Assembly (NCBI RefSeq): GCF_018069895.1
Contig: NZ_JAGQDH010000012.1
Location: 1 to 64,000 of the forward strand
Direction: 5' to 3'
Length of the DNA stretch: 64,000 bases
From: Roseovarius autotrophicus
GTDB taxonomy: Bacteria > Pseudomonadota > Alphaproteobacteria > Rhodobacterales > Rhodobacteraceae
Under the pieces are notes generated by a model. It did no database searches, was not told where the DNA came from, and saw nothing but the letters and a program-made list of their open reading frames with translations. This document shows, piece after piece, positions 1 through 9,588 of the stretch. Both the position numbers and the translations under genes were made by a program. Numbering within the stretch: the stretch's first letter is position 1; each line of letters opens with the position of its first letter.

Positions 1-215
1 ATGCCCTGCATCCGTGCCCAGGCGGAGACCTCACGCAGGGACATGCCCCCCGGACCATAGCCAAGACCCAGCCGCAACAGGCTCGCACCGTCGCGAACCC
101 CACGCCGCCGTGTCAGCGCCCCAAACGCCCCCGCCGACGCATCCAGGGCGTCAACGGACCCGATCCGCGCAAGAAGCCCGGACCATTCACCATCGGAAGA
201 AATCTCATGCCTCAT
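1..215 (-). mobile_element. IS4-like transposase, N-terminal part (runs off window)
   Basis: An open frame reads leftward from ATG at 215 to the window edge, about 71 residues. The stretch LLRLGLGYGPGGMSLRE followed by a tryptophan-containing segment resembles the N-terminal region of IS4-type DDE transposases common in Rhodobacteraceae. The DDE residues would lie outside the window, so whether the element is intact cannot be judged. No terminal inverted repeat could be fixed. The family assignment is from recall of motifs. Confidence 0.55.
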
Positions 216-315
216 CCCGATGTTGAATCACGCAAGGCTCCAAACGCCAACCCTTAAGTTAGCGCCTATGGGGTTTCACCCCCACACCCCCAGGATATTT
301 TCAGCCAGAAGAAGA

Positions 316-1062
316 TCAGCGGCAGGCCAGCGCCGTGTCAAAGCCTGCGGGGCTGGCCTCGATCGGCAGCGGGCGCGCGGCAAGGGCCTCGCCCTCGAAC
401 GCGACCGCCACAACGCGACGGAACCCGGCATCGGCCAGCACGATCTCGGGGCCCTGGCCGCAATCGCGCAGGCCGCCAAAGATCACCTCGTCGCCGATCC
501 GGTGGTTGGTGACGCCGCGCAATTGCGCGATCTCGGTCAGGCCACCGGCGGCCCAGGACCAGACGCGGAGCGTCTTGCCCAGATGCGGCGTCTCGACATA
601 GGCGATGTCGATGATGCCGTCGCCGTTGAGATCGGCAATCGCCGCCGGGGCCAGCCAGCGAAACGGCGTGCCGATGGGCGGCGTCGCCGCCACCTTTTCC
701 AGCGCGCCGTGCCGCAGGCTGTAGATCGCCAGATGCGCGCCCGCTCGCGGGCTGGCCTCGACCACCACGGCGTCGATGTCGCCATTGCCGTCAGCATCGA
801 CAAGGCGCGGCGCGATATCCTCGAAGACATGCGAGGGGTTTGGCCCTTCGCGCAGGTCAAACCGGTGCTCGCGCCCCTGCGTGTCGCGCACCGCGAGAAC
901 ACGGCGTTCGGGAATGCGGCCCATGATCCGGTGAGGATAGCTGTTATCGGGCACCTCGAAGCGCGCCGCTGCGATCCCCGGCCCCTCGGCCATCACCCAG
1001 GGTTCTTCGGCCAGGGCGGTGCCCGCTAGGAGCATGGCCAGCAATGCGACGAGAGCGCGCAT
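316..1062 (-). CDS. secreted FG-GAP/VCBS-like repeat protein
   Basis: 248 residues. It starts with a typical Sec signal peptide (charged MRA, then a Leu/Ala-rich core, cleavage near ALAEE). The mature part carries two calcium-loop-like motifs, DADGNGDID (about residues 89-97) and DLNGDGIID (about 144-152), as in FG-GAP/VCBS beta-propeller repeats. It is probably a small periplasmic or secreted propeller-like protein of unknown ligand. The start at 1062 is preferred over the longer frame from 1116 because it gives the signal peptide and lies just after the ferredoxin stop at 1067, so the two genes are probably co-transcribed. Confidence 0.7.
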   Translation of the reverse strand: MRALVALLAMLLAGTALAEEPWVMAEGPGIAAARFEVPDNSYPHRIMGRIPERRVLAVRDTQGREHRFDLREGPNPSHVFEDIAPRLVDADGNGDIDAVVVEASPRAGAHLAIYSLRHGALEKVAATPPIGTPFRWLAPAAIADLNGDGIIDIAYVETPHLGKTLRVWSWAAGGLTEIAQLRGVTNHRIGDEVIFGGLRDCGQGPEIVLADAGFRRVVAVAFEGEALAARPLPIEASPAGFDTALACR

Positions 1063-1066
1063 CGGT

Positions 1067-1429
<363 letters not shown>

Positions 1430-1535
1430 CTAGTCAAGCCCCCCGCCCGAGACCAGCCCCATTTGCGGCGCGTGTGGAAAAGAGTTGCGCGCGCGGAATG
1501 TTGTTCCATCTTTGTTCACCTGTCGATACCCCATC

Positions 1536-1611
1536 CCCCCGAGGACAGCCGCGCTTGTCGCCGTGCGTCTGCCCGATCAGCCGCCATGCGCCGCGCGGCT
1601 GTCCTCGGGGG
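1536..1611. terminator. 19-bp perfect inverted repeat overlapping a gene 3' end
   Basis: Left arm 1536-1554 and right arm 1593-1611 are perfect reverse complements (ccccc-gaggacagcc-gcgc), separated by 38 nt. The right arm lies inside the last codons of the ABM-domain gene and the left arm just beyond its stop. It could act as a transcription barrier or RNA 3' stabiliser for that leftward transcript. There is no T-run, so it is not a classic intrinsic terminator. Confidence 0.5.
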
Positions 1612-1924
1612 CGTCGGTGCGGTCGAACTTGCCATAATCGCGGATCACGCTGACCACACGCAGACGGTAATCGTCGAACATAACCTCGCGTCCGGCCTTC
1701 TGCGCCGTGCGATGCGCGTGAAGCTGCCGCCAGCGCGCCACCGCCGCCTCATCCTCCCAGAACGACAGCGACAAGAGCTTGCCGGGATTGGTCAGGCTCT
1801 GGAACCGTTCCACGCTGATGAAGCCCTCCACCTCCTCGACAAGCGCGCGCATCTTCGCCGCCATCTCCAGATAGGGCTCCTTTTGTCCCGCCGCCGGTTC
1901 CACCTCGAATATGATCGCGATCAT
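1577..1924 (-). CDS. antibiotic biosynthesis monooxygenase (ABM) domain protein
   Basis: 115 residues. A single alpha-beta ABM-type ferredoxin-like fold is suggested by MIAIIFEVEP, then the helix with EPYLEMAAKM, VEGFISVERFQS and LLSLSFWEDE. Members include small cofactor-free monooxygenases and heme-degrading enzymes, but many have no known substrate. The start at 1924 is chosen because GGGAGG sits just upstream; the longer frame from 1948 would bury it. The last residues (EDSRAAHGG) are encoded by one arm of a 19-bp inverted repeat. It is divergent from tauR. Confidence 0.75.
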   Translation of the reverse strand: MIAIIFEVEPAAGQKEPYLEMAAKMRALVEEVEGFISVERFQSLTNPGKLLSLSFWEDEAAVARWRQLHAHRTAQKAGREVMFDDYRLRVVSVIRDYGKFDRTDAPEDSRAAHGG

Positions 1925-2050
1925 CGCACCCTCCCATGTTTGAGTCACGGGCCACGATGATCGGTCTTGCGCGTGCAGGCAAGCCGGTCGCGCGTTGCAT
2001 CCTGATCATACCAGATTGCGCGCGTGTTATGTCCAACCTATCCTCACCCC

Positions 2051-3505
2051 ATGGCGATTCCGGTCGAAACCTTCTTTCTGGTGCCCGAGGGCGAGGGCAC
2101 GCTTCAGGCGCGCATAAGGCAGATGATCGCCGAGGGCATCCTGTCGGGGCGGTTCCGCAAGGGCGAAAAGCTGCCCTCGTCGCGCAAACTCGCCGCGCAT
2201 CTGGGGGTGAGCCGGATCACCGTCACACTGGCTCTGACCGAGTTGCAGGCCAATGACTATCTCGAATCGCGCGACCGTTCGGGCTATTACGTTTCCGACA
2301 ACGCGCCGGAGCCGCCCGCCTTCGACGCCCCCGCGCCGCGCAACGATGCGGTGGACTGGGCGCGTGCGATCGGGCGACGCTATAGCGAGGGAGATACGCC
2401 GGAAAAGCCGCTCGACTGGGCGCGCCACCCCTATCCGTTCATCTACGGGCAGAGCGATCCGGCGATTTTCGATCATGCCAACTGGCGGCAATGCGCGCTT
2501 CGGGCCTTGGGCCAGAAGGATTTTCACGCGCTGAGCGCCGATCACTACGACCGCGACGACCCCAAACTGGTCGAATTCATCGCCCGCCACACCCTGCCGC
2601 GGCGCGGCATCCTCGCGCAGCCATCCGAGATCCTCGTGACCATGGGGGCGCAGAACGCGCTCTGGCTCGCGGCGCAGGTGCTGCTGACACAGCGCCGCGT
2701 GGCGGTGATCGAGAACCCGTGCTACCACGCGCTGCGCGACATCCTTACGCAATCGCGCTGCGCGCTGGTGCCGGTGGATGTGGACCGCGACGGACTGCCG
2801 CCCGAGGCGCTGCCCGCGCGCGCCGACGTGATCTTTACCACGCCAAGCCATCAGGCACCCACCAATGCGACCATGCCGCTTTCGCGTCGCCGTGCCCTGC
2901 TGGATGCGGCCGCCGCGCGCGAGGCACTGATTGTCGAGGACGATTACGAGTTCGAGATGTCCTTCCTGCACCCGCCGCTGCCCGCGCTCAAATCGCTCGA
3001 TACCGACGGGCGGGTGATCTATGTCGGCTCGTTCTCCAAGTCGATCTTTCCGGGGTTGCGTCTGGGCTATCTGGTGGGGTCGCGCGCCTTCATCCGCGAG
3101 GCGCGCGCCCTGCGCGCCTCGGTCCTGCGCCACCCGCCTGGCCTGATGCAGCGCACGGCGGCCTATTTCCTGTCGCTCGGTCATTATGACAGCCTGATCC
3201 GGCGTATGTCGCGTGTCCTTGCCCGGCGACGCGAGGTGATGGAGGCGGCGCTGACGCGCGAAGGGCTGGAGATCGCCGGACGGGGCGTGTTCGGCGGATC
3301 GTCGATCTGGATGCAGGGGCCGGAAAGCGTGGATACCGCCGTTCTGGAGCGCGCCCTGCGCGCGCAAGGCGTTCTGATCGAGCCAGGCGCGCCGTTCTTT
3401 CATGGGCAGACGCGCCCGCGCAATTTCTATCGACTCGCCTATTCCTCGATCCCGGAAGAGCGTATCGCCGAGGGCATCACGCGGCTGGCGCGCGAACTGG
3501 CCTGA
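2051..3505 (+). CDS. tauR: TauR, MocR-type (GntR-aminotransferase) regulator
   Basis: 484 residues. The N-terminal GntR winged helix (about residues 10-75, with KLPSSRKLAAHLGVSRITV) is followed by a linker and a fold-type I aminotransferase domain. The PLP lysine lies in SFSKSIFPGLRLG. MocR proteins use PLP plus an amine ligand as sensor and are not expected to be active transaminases. TauR activates taurine catabolism genes in Rhodobacter and Roseobacter relatives, and the next gene downstream is xsc, supporting this assignment. Start MAIPVETFFL at 2051 matches the family better than 2024. Confidence 0.88.
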   Translation: MAIPVETFFLVPEGEGTLQARIRQMIAEGILSGRFRKGEKLPSSRKLAAHLGVSRITVTLALTELQANDYLESRDRSGYYVSDNAPEPPAFDAPAPRNDAVDWARAIGRRYSEGDTPEKPLDWARHPYPFIYGQSDPAIFDHANWRQCALRALGQKDFHALSADHYDRDDPKLVEFIARHTLPRRGILAQPSEILVTMGAQNALWLAAQVLLTQRRVAVIENPCYHALRDILTQSRCALVPVDVDRDGLPPEALPARADVIFTTPSHQAPTNATMPLSRRRALLDAAAAREALIVEDDYEFEMSFLHPPLPALKSLDTDGRVIYVGSFSKSIFPGLRLGYLVGSRAFIREARALRASVLRHPPGLMQRTAAYFLSLGHYDSLIRRMSRVLARRREVMEAALTREGLEIAGRGVFGGSSIWMQGPESVDTAVLERALRAQGVLIEPGAPFFHGQTRPRNFYRLAYSSIPEERIAEGITRLARELA

Positions 3506-3592
3506 AACACGCGGGCACACTGGCCCTAACTCCACCTCGGCGGCGCGGCTAACATCCGCCCCAGCATCAGCCCAATTCCCAAGGACACGCCC

Positions 3593-5368
3593 ATGAAGAT
3601 GACCACCGAGGAAGCCTTTGTCAAAACCCTGCAACGGCACGGAATCCAGCATGCCTTCGGGATCATCGGTTCAGCCTTCATGCCGATTTCAGACCTGTTT
3701 CCCAAGGCGGGAATCACCTTTTGGGACTGCGCGCATGAGGGCTCGGGCGGAATGATGGCCGATGGCTATACCCGGGCATCGGGCCGCATGAGCATGATGA
3801 TCGCGCAGAACGGCCCCGGCATCACCAATTTCGTGACGCCCGCCAAAACCGCCTACTGGAACCACACGCCGCTTTTGCTGGTGACGCCACAGGCCGCCAA
3901 CAAGACCATCGGTCAGGGCGGGTTTCAGGAAATGGAACAGATGAACCTGTTTGCCGATTGCGTCGCCTATCAGGAGGAGGTGCGCGATCCCTCGCGCGTG
4001 GTCGAGGTGCTCAACCGTGTGATCCTTAGGGCGAAACGCGCCTCCGCCCCGGCGCAGATCAACATTCCGCGCGATGTCTGGACACAGGTTGTCGATATCG
4101 AGTTGCCCGCCGTGGTGGCGTTCGAGCGGCCTTCGGGCGGCGCGGCGGCCATCGCCGAGGCGGCACAGCTTCTGAGCGAGGCGAAATTCCCGGTCATCCT
4201 CAACGGCGCGGGCGTGGTGCTCGCGGGCGGCATCGACGCCTCGCGCGCGCTTGCCGAGCGGCTCGATGCGCCGGTCTGCGTGGGCTATCAGCACAATGAC
4301 GCCTTCCCCGGCTCGCACCCGCTCTTTGCCGGGCCTTTGGGCTATAACGGGTCGAAGGCGGGGATGGAGCTCATTTCCAAGGCCGATGTGGTGCTTGCCC
4401 TGGGCACCCGCCTCAACCCGTTCTCAACCCTGCCGGGCTATGGCATCGATTATTGGCCCAAGGGGGCAAAGATCATTCAGGTCGATCTCAACCCCGACCG
4501 GATCGGCCTGACCAAGCCGGTCTCGGTGGGCATCGTGGGCGATGCGAAACAGGTGGCCGAGGCGATCCTTGCCCGGCTTTCCGACAGCGCGGGCGACGCG
4601 GGCCGAGATGAACGCCGCGCGGAGATCGCACAGCGCAAATCCGCCTGGGCACAGCAGCTTTCCTCGATGGATCACGAAGAGGACGACCCTGGCACCACCT
4701 GGAACGCGCGCGCGCGCGGCGCAAAACCCGACTGGATGAGCCCCCGCATGGCTTGGCGGGCAATTCAGGCGGCGCTGCCGAAAGAGGCAATCATTTCGTC
4801 CGATATCGGCAATAACTGCGCCATCGGCAACGCCTACCCGTCCTTCGAGGCGGGGCGCAAATACCTTGCCCCCGGCCTGTTCGGCCCCTGCGGTTACGGC
4901 CTGCCCGCCATCATAGGCGCGAAGATCGCCTGTCCCGAGGTGCCTGTGGTGGGCTTTGCGGGCGACGGGGCCTTTGGCATCGCGGTCACGGAACTGACCG
5001 CCATCGGCCGCGAGGAATGGCCCGCCATTACGCAGGTGGTGTTCCGCAACTACCAATGGGGCGCGGAAAAGCGGAACTCGACGCTGTGGTATGATGACAA
5101 TTTCATCGGCACCGAACTGGACGAACAGGTAAGCTATGCTGGCATCGCCCGCGCCTGTGGCCTGAAAGGCGTGGTGGCGCGCACCATGGAAGAGTTGACC
5201 GAGGCGCTGGCGACCGCGATCCGCGATCAGATGGAGCACGGCAAGACCACCCTCATCGAGGCGCTGATCAATCAGGAACTGGGCGAGCCGTTCCGCCGCG
5301 ACGCGATGAAAAAACCGGTGGCGGTCGCGGGCATCGACCCCGCCGACATGCGCACGCAGCAGGTCTAG
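3593..5368 (+). CDS. xsc: sulfoacetaldehyde acetyltransferase Xsc
   Basis: 591 residues. A ThDP-dependent enzyme that converts sulfoacetaldehyde plus phosphate to acetyl phosphate and sulfite, the desulfonation step of taurine and isethionate degradation. Three-domain ThDP architecture is visible: N-terminal PYR domain with the catalytic Glu region (AHEGSGGMMADGYTRASG), a central Rossmann-like domain, and a C-terminal PP domain with the metal motif GDGAFGIAVTELTAIGRE. Length and N-terminus (MKMTTEEAFVK) fit the Xsc family. AAGGA precedes the ATG. It sits between tauR and ackA, with ackA starting 3 nt after its stop. Confidence 0.93.
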   Translation: MKMTTEEAFVKTLQRHGIQHAFGIIGSAFMPISDLFPKAGITFWDCAHEGSGGMMADGYTRASGRMSMMIAQNGPGITNFVTPAKTAYWNHTPLLLVTPQAANKTIGQGGFQEMEQMNLFADCVAYQEEVRDPSRVVEVLNRVILRAKRASAPAQINIPRDVWTQVVDIELPAVVAFERPSGGAAAIAEAAQLLSEAKFPVILNGAGVVLAGGIDASRALAERLDAPVCVGYQHNDAFPGSHPLFAGPLGYNGSKAGMELISKADVVLALGTRLNPFSTLPGYGIDYWPKGAKIIQVDLNPDRIGLTKPVSVGIVGDAKQVAEAILARLSDSAGDAGRDERRAEIAQRKSAWAQQLSSMDHEEDDPGTTWNARARGAKPDWMSPRMAWRAIQAALPKEAIISSDIGNNCAIGNAYPSFEAGRKYLAPGLFGPCGYGLPAIIGAKIACPEVPVVGFAGDGAFGIAVTELTAIGREEWPAITQVVFRNYQWGAEKRNSTLWYDDNFIGTELDEQVSYAGIARACGLKGVVARTMEELTEALATAIRDQMEHGKTTLIEALINQELGEPFRRDAMKKPVAVAGIDPADMRTQQV

Positions 5369-5371
5369 GCG

Positions 5372-6514
5372 ATGACGGGCGGGCCGGTCCTCGTTGTCAA
5401 CGCCGGCTCCTCCTCGATCAAGCTGGCGGTGTTCGAGGGTGGCGCGGTGCGGCTCTCGGGGCTGGCCGAGGGGATCGGCGGGACCGGGAGGCTGCGTCTT
5501 GGCGCGCAGCGGTGGGAAATGCCGCTGCCGGACCATGCCACCGCGCTCCCGGCCTTGCTGGCGGCGCTCTCCGCCGAGGGCCTGCCGCTCGGCACCTTGC
5601 GCGCGGCGGCGCACCGCGTGGTGCATGGCGGCGCGATTACCGCGCCCGCGCGCATCACGCCCGAGACGCTAACCACGATCCGCGCCGCCATCCCGCTCGC
5701 GCCCCTGCACAACCCGCACAGCCTTGCCGCCATCGAGACACTGGCACGGCTCGCGCCCGATCTCCCGCAAACCGCAAGTTTCGACACCGCCTTTCACGCC
5801 ACCAACCCAGAGGTGGCCACCCGCTACGCCCTGCCGTCGCGGATCACCGCGCGCGGCATCCGGCGTTACGGCTTTCACGGTATCTCCTTCGCCGCACTGA
5901 CCGAGTCGCTGCCGCGCCTTTCCGGCGCGGCCCTTCCCGCGCGCCTTCTGGCTCTGCACCTGGGCAACGGGGCCTCGCTCTGCGCGATCCGCGACGGGCG
6001 CTCGGTCGCCACGACCATGGGCTATTCGCCACTGAGCGGGCTGACCATGGGCACCCGCGCGGGCGAGATCGACGGCAACGCGGTGCTGCGGCTGGCCGAG
6101 GAGGACGGCATCGCGGCCACGCGCCATCTGCTCAACCACGACAGCGGATTAAAGGGTCTGTCAGGCGGACTCTCGGACATGCGCACGCTGATGGAAACGG
6201 ACACCGCCAAGAGCCGCTTTGCCATTGAGCATTTCTGCTACTGGGCGGTGCGGCAGGCGGGATCGCTCATCGCCGCCATGGGGGGCGTGGACGCGCTCGC
6301 CTTCACCGGCGGCATCGGCGAGAACGCGGCCCCGGTGCGCGCGCGGATCGTCGAGGGGCTTGGCTGGCTTGGCGCGCGGCTTGACCCCGCGGCCAATGCG
6401 GCGGGGGCGGCGCGGCTTCATGCGGCAGGCACCGCCCTCGCCATATGGATCGTCCCGGCCGCCGAGGAATCCCGGATCGCGGCAGATGCCCTTGCCCTGC
6501 TCGACGCCCGCTGA
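5372..6514 (+). CDS. ackA: acetate kinase AckA
   Basis: 380 residues. Interconverts acetyl phosphate plus ADP and acetate plus ATP in the cytosol. Family signatures: VLVVNAGSSSIKLAVF at the N-terminus, AHRVVHGG, FDTAFH, GFHGIS and the GNGASLCAI / GLTMGTRAGEIDGNAV blocks, ending with FTGGIGENAAPVR. It follows xsc by 3 nt and is surely co-transcribed. Many sulfonate clusters place phosphate acetyltransferase (pta) here; in this one acetyl phosphate would go to acetate with ATP gain. Slightly shorter than the usual ~400 residues. Confidence 0.92.
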   Translation: MTGGPVLVVNAGSSSIKLAVFEGGAVRLSGLAEGIGGTGRLRLGAQRWEMPLPDHATALPALLAALSAEGLPLGTLRAAAHRVVHGGAITAPARITPETLTTIRAAIPLAPLHNPHSLAAIETLARLAPDLPQTASFDTAFHATNPEVATRYALPSRITARGIRRYGFHGISFAALTESLPRLSGAALPARLLALHLGNGASLCAIRDGRSVATTMGYSPLSGLTMGTRAGEIDGNAVLRLAEEDGIAATRHLLNHDSGLKGLSGGLSDMRTLMETDTAKSRFAIEHFCYWAVRQAGSLIAAMGGVDALAFTGGIGENAAPVRARIVEGLGWLGARLDPAANAAGAARLHAAGTALAIWIVPAAEESRIAADALALLDAR

Positions 6515-6641
6515 TGGAACGCGGATCCCGCCAGTTTCGAATTTTCAAAACATATGTTCGGAAAACAGGAATATATCAGAATACGGGTCGCAAGGTTCGA
6601 AATCCTGTCCTAATCTCCCGCCCAAGGAGGAACGCGCGCCC

Positions 6642-9473
6642 ATGACACACCAGCCCCGGATAGACACCTCGCCCCCCGTCTCGGATGAGGTGCGCAAGAC
6701 CACCTGCTACATGTGCGCCTGCCGTTGCGGCATCAATGTGCACATGAAGGCGGGCAAAGTGGCCTATATCGAGGGCAACCGCGACCACCCGGTGAACAAG
6801 GGCGTGCTCTGCGCCAAGGGGTCGGCGGGCATCATGCAGCACAACGCCCCCTCGCGCCTGCGCGCGCCCATGAAGCGGGTCGGGCCGCGCGGCTCTGGCG
6901 AGTTTCAGGAAATCTCCTGGGATGAGGCGTTGCAAATCGCCTGCGACTGGCTGGAACCGATCCGCAAGACCGACCCGTCAAAGCTCGCCTTCTTTACCGG
7001 GCGCGATCAATCGCAGTCTTTCACCAGCTTCTGGGCGCAGAATTTCGGCACGCCCAACTATGCCGCGCATGGCGGGTTCTGCTCGGTCAACATGGCGGCG
7101 GCGGGCATCTACACGATGGGCGGGGCGTTCTGGGAATTCGGCCAGCCGGATTGGGATCTGACCAAATTGTTCATCCTCTTCGGCGTAGCCGAAGACCATG
7201 ACAGCAACCCGATCAAGATGGGGATAGGCCGGATCAAGGCACGCGGCGCGCGGGTGATCGGGGTGAACCCGATCCGCACCGGCTATAACGCCGTGGCCGA
7301 TGATTGGGTGGGGATCACGCCGGGCACGGACGGGCTTTTCATCCTGTCGCTGATCCATGAGCTGATGCGCGCAGGCAAGATCGACCTCGACTATCTGGCG
7401 CGCTACACCAATGCGCCGGTGCTGGTGAATGCCGATCCCGCCGCACCCGAGCACGGGCTTTTCCTGCGCGACGAGGGCGGCAAGCCGCTGGTCATCGACC
7501 GCAAGACCGGGCGGCCTGCCGCCTTTGACACACCCGGCATCCACCCCGACCTTTCGGCCACGCATGAGGTGGACGGCATCACGCATCGCCCCGTCATGCA
7601 CCTGATGGCCGAGCGTTACCTTGACCCGCAATACGCCCCCGAGGCGGTGGCGGACCGCTGCGGCATCGCGCCTGACAAGATCCGCCGCATCGCCGCCGAG
7701 ATCGCGCGCGTCGCCTTTGACGAGGCAATCACGCTGGATCGTGAATGGACCGATTTCCGCGGCGAGACGCATCAGACCATGGTGGGCCGCCCCGTCAGCT
7801 TTCACGCCATGCGCGGCATCTCGGCCCATTCCAACGGCTTTCAGACGGCCCGCGCCCTGCATGTGCTGCAAATCCTGCTCGGCACGGTCGAGGTGCCCGG
7901 CGGATTCCGCTTCAAGCCGCCCTACCCCAAGCCGGTTTCGGCCCATCCCACGCCCCATTGCCACGCCCAACCCGATTGCCCGCTTGACGGCCCGCATCTG
8001 GGCTTTGTGCGCGGGCCCGGCGATCTGGCCCTCAAACCCGACGGCAGCCCCGCGCGCATTGACAAGGCGTTCACCTGGGAAAACCCGATGTCGTCGCATG
8101 GCCTCATGCACATGGTCATCTCCAATGCGCATGCGGGCGATCCCTACAGGATCGACACGCTGTTCCTCTATATGGCGAACATGGCGTGGAATTCCTCGAT
8201 GAACACGCGCGGCGTGATGGAGATGCTGACCGACCGGGACGAGACCGGCGACTATGTCATCCCGCGCATCATCTATTCGGACGCCTACAGTTCCGAAATG
8301 GTCGCCTATGCCGACCTGATCCTGCCCGACACGACCTATCTGGAACGCCATGACTGCATCTCGCTGCTGGATCGTCCCATCTGCGAGGCGGATGCAGCGG
8401 CGGACGCGATCCGCTGGCCGGTGGTCGCGCCTGACCGCCCCGGCCACGCAGGTGCGCGCGGCTTTCAGACGGTGCTCATCCAATTGGCGAACAAGCTGAA
8501 ACTGCCCGGTTTCACCGGGGCGGATGGCACCCCGACCTACACCGATTACGCCGATTACATGGTCAACCATCAGCGCAAGCCCGGCATCGGCCCGCTCATG
8601 GGCTTTCGCGGCGACGGCTCTGATACGGGGCGCGGCGCGCCCAATCCCGCGCAGCTTGACCGTTATATCGAGAACGGCGGCTTCTTCGTCAGCCACATTC
8701 CCGAGGCGGCGCAGTATTACAAACCCTGGAACATGGCCTATCAGGACTGGGCCGTGGGCATCGGCCTGTTTGACACGCCACAGCCCTATGTCTTTGACCT
8801 CTATGTTGAAACCATGCGAAAATTCCAATTGGCGGCCGAGGGTCATGGTGCCCGCCAGCCGCCCGACCACCTGCGCGACCGGATCAAGGCCACCATGGAC
8901 CCGCTGCCGATCTGGTATCCGCCCTTCGAGGACGCGGCCAGCGACACCGAGGAGTTCCCCATCCACGCGCTTACGCAACGCCCGATGGCGATGTATCATT
9001 CCTGGGGCACGCAAAACGCGTGGCTGCGCCAGATCCACGGGCATAACCCGCTCTACCTGCCCAGCAAACTCTGGCAAGAGCACGGGTTCACCGAGGGCGA
9101 CTGGGCGCGCGTCACCTCGCCCCATGGCATGATCACCGTGCCGGTGGCGCATATGGCCGCGCTCAACGAACACACGGTCTGGACCTGGAACGCCATCGGC
9201 AAGCGCAAGGGGGCCTGGGCGCTCTCCGAGGATGCCCCCGAGGCCACGCGCGGCTTTCTGCTCAATCACCTCATCCACGAGCTTTTACCGCCCAGGGGGG
9301 ATGGTCTGAGATGGTCCAACTCCGATCCGATCACCGGGCAGGCGGCGTGGTTCGACCTGCGGGTGAAGATCGAGAAAGCCCCGCCGCCCGACGAATCGCA
9401 ACCGGCCTATCCCCCGATCAAATCGCCGGTGGGCCAAGGCCCGGATCACCTGGAGTGGAAGGTCGGCGCATGA
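6642..9473 (+). CDS. soeA: SoeA, molybdopterin subunit of cytoplasmic sulfite dehydrogenase
   Basis: 943 residues. Large CISM-family molybdoenzyme subunit; SoeABC oxidises sulfite to sulfate on the cytoplasmic face of the membrane and passes electrons to quinone. The N-terminus has a 4Fe-4S set C22-x2-C25-x3-C29 and C57 (GVLCAKG). No Tat signal precedes it, as expected for Soe. The start at 6642 follows a strong AAGGAGG; the open frame extends upstream to 6219 only because it overlaps ackA out of frame. Placement after xsc-ackA supports a role in clearing the sulfite that Xsc releases. Polysulfide/DMSO reductase-like alternatives are less likely given this context. Confidence 0.88.
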   Translation: MTHQPRIDTSPPVSDEVRKTTCYMCACRCGINVHMKAGKVAYIEGNRDHPVNKGVLCAKGSAGIMQHNAPSRLRAPMKRVGPRGSGEFQEISWDEALQIACDWLEPIRKTDPSKLAFFTGRDQSQSFTSFWAQNFGTPNYAAHGGFCSVNMAAAGIYTMGGAFWEFGQPDWDLTKLFILFGVAEDHDSNPIKMGIGRIKARGARVIGVNPIRTGYNAVADDWVGITPGTDGLFILSLIHELMRAGKIDLDYLARYTNAPVLVNADPAAPEHGLFLRDEGGKPLVIDRKTGRPAAFDTPGIHPDLSATHEVDGITHRPVMHLMAERYLDPQYAPEAVADRCGIAPDKIRRIAAEIARVAFDEAITLDREWTDFRGETHQTMVGRPVSFHAMRGISAHSNGFQTARALHVLQILLGTVEVPGGFRFKPPYPKPVSAHPTPHCHAQPDCPLDGPHLGFVRGPGDLALKPDGSPARIDKAFTWENPMSSHGLMHMVISNAHAGDPYRIDTLFLYMANMAWNSSMNTRGVMEMLTDRDETGDYVIPRIIYSDAYSSEMVAYADLILPDTTYLERHDCISLLDRPICEADAAADAIRWPVVAPDRPGHAGARGFQTVLIQLANKLKLPGFTGADGTPTYTDYADYMVNHQRKPGIGPLMGFRGDGSDTGRGAPNPAQLDRYIENGGFFVSHIPEAAQYYKPWNMAYQDWAVGIGLFDTPQPYVFDLYVETMRKFQLAAEGHGARQPPDHLRDRIKATMDPLPIWYPPFEDAASDTEEFPIHALTQRPMAMYHSWGTQNAWLRQIHGHNPLYLPSKLWQEHGFTEGDWARVTSPHGMITVPVAHMAALNEHTVWTWNAIGKRKGAWALSEDAPEATRGFLLNHLIHELLPPRGDGLRWSNSDPITGQAAWFDLRVKIEKAPPPDESQPAYPPIKSPVGQGPDHLEWKVGA

Positions 9474-9501
9474 GACTTCACTGTTCCAGAAATACTCCGG
9501 G

Positions 9502-9542
9502 GTCGCCATTGTCGCGCCATTGGTCCGAGAGACAATGGCGAC
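9502..9542. repeat. 12-bp inverted repeat between soeA and soeB
   Basis: gtcgccattgtc at 9502-9513 is the exact reverse complement of gacaatggcgac at 9531-9542, with a 17-nt loop. It lies in the 115-nt soeA-soeB gap, which is unusually long for this otherwise tight operon. It may be an intercistronic RNA hairpin that tunes soeA mRNA stability against soeBC. It has no T-run. A longer soeB frame starting at 9520 would run through it but is unlikely to be used. Confidence 0.5.
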
Positions 9543-9588
9543 GGGCAGCGCCCCAGTCCTGCCCCCTCCCCGCTCAAGAGGGCTGACC

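Noticed and set aside
2027..3652. 541-codon frame antisense to tauR
   Set aside because: It has shadow composition, no recognisable domain, and covers the tauR coding region and promoter of xsc.
6978..9278. 766-codon frame antisense to soeA
   Set aside because: It is mirror coding of a conserved molybdoenzyme, with no start context and no domain.
9520..9588. longer SoeB start at 9520
   Set aside because: The extra residues (MVRETMATGS...) are not ferredoxin-like and lie over the inverted repeat; ATG 9589 gives the normal distance to the first Cys set.
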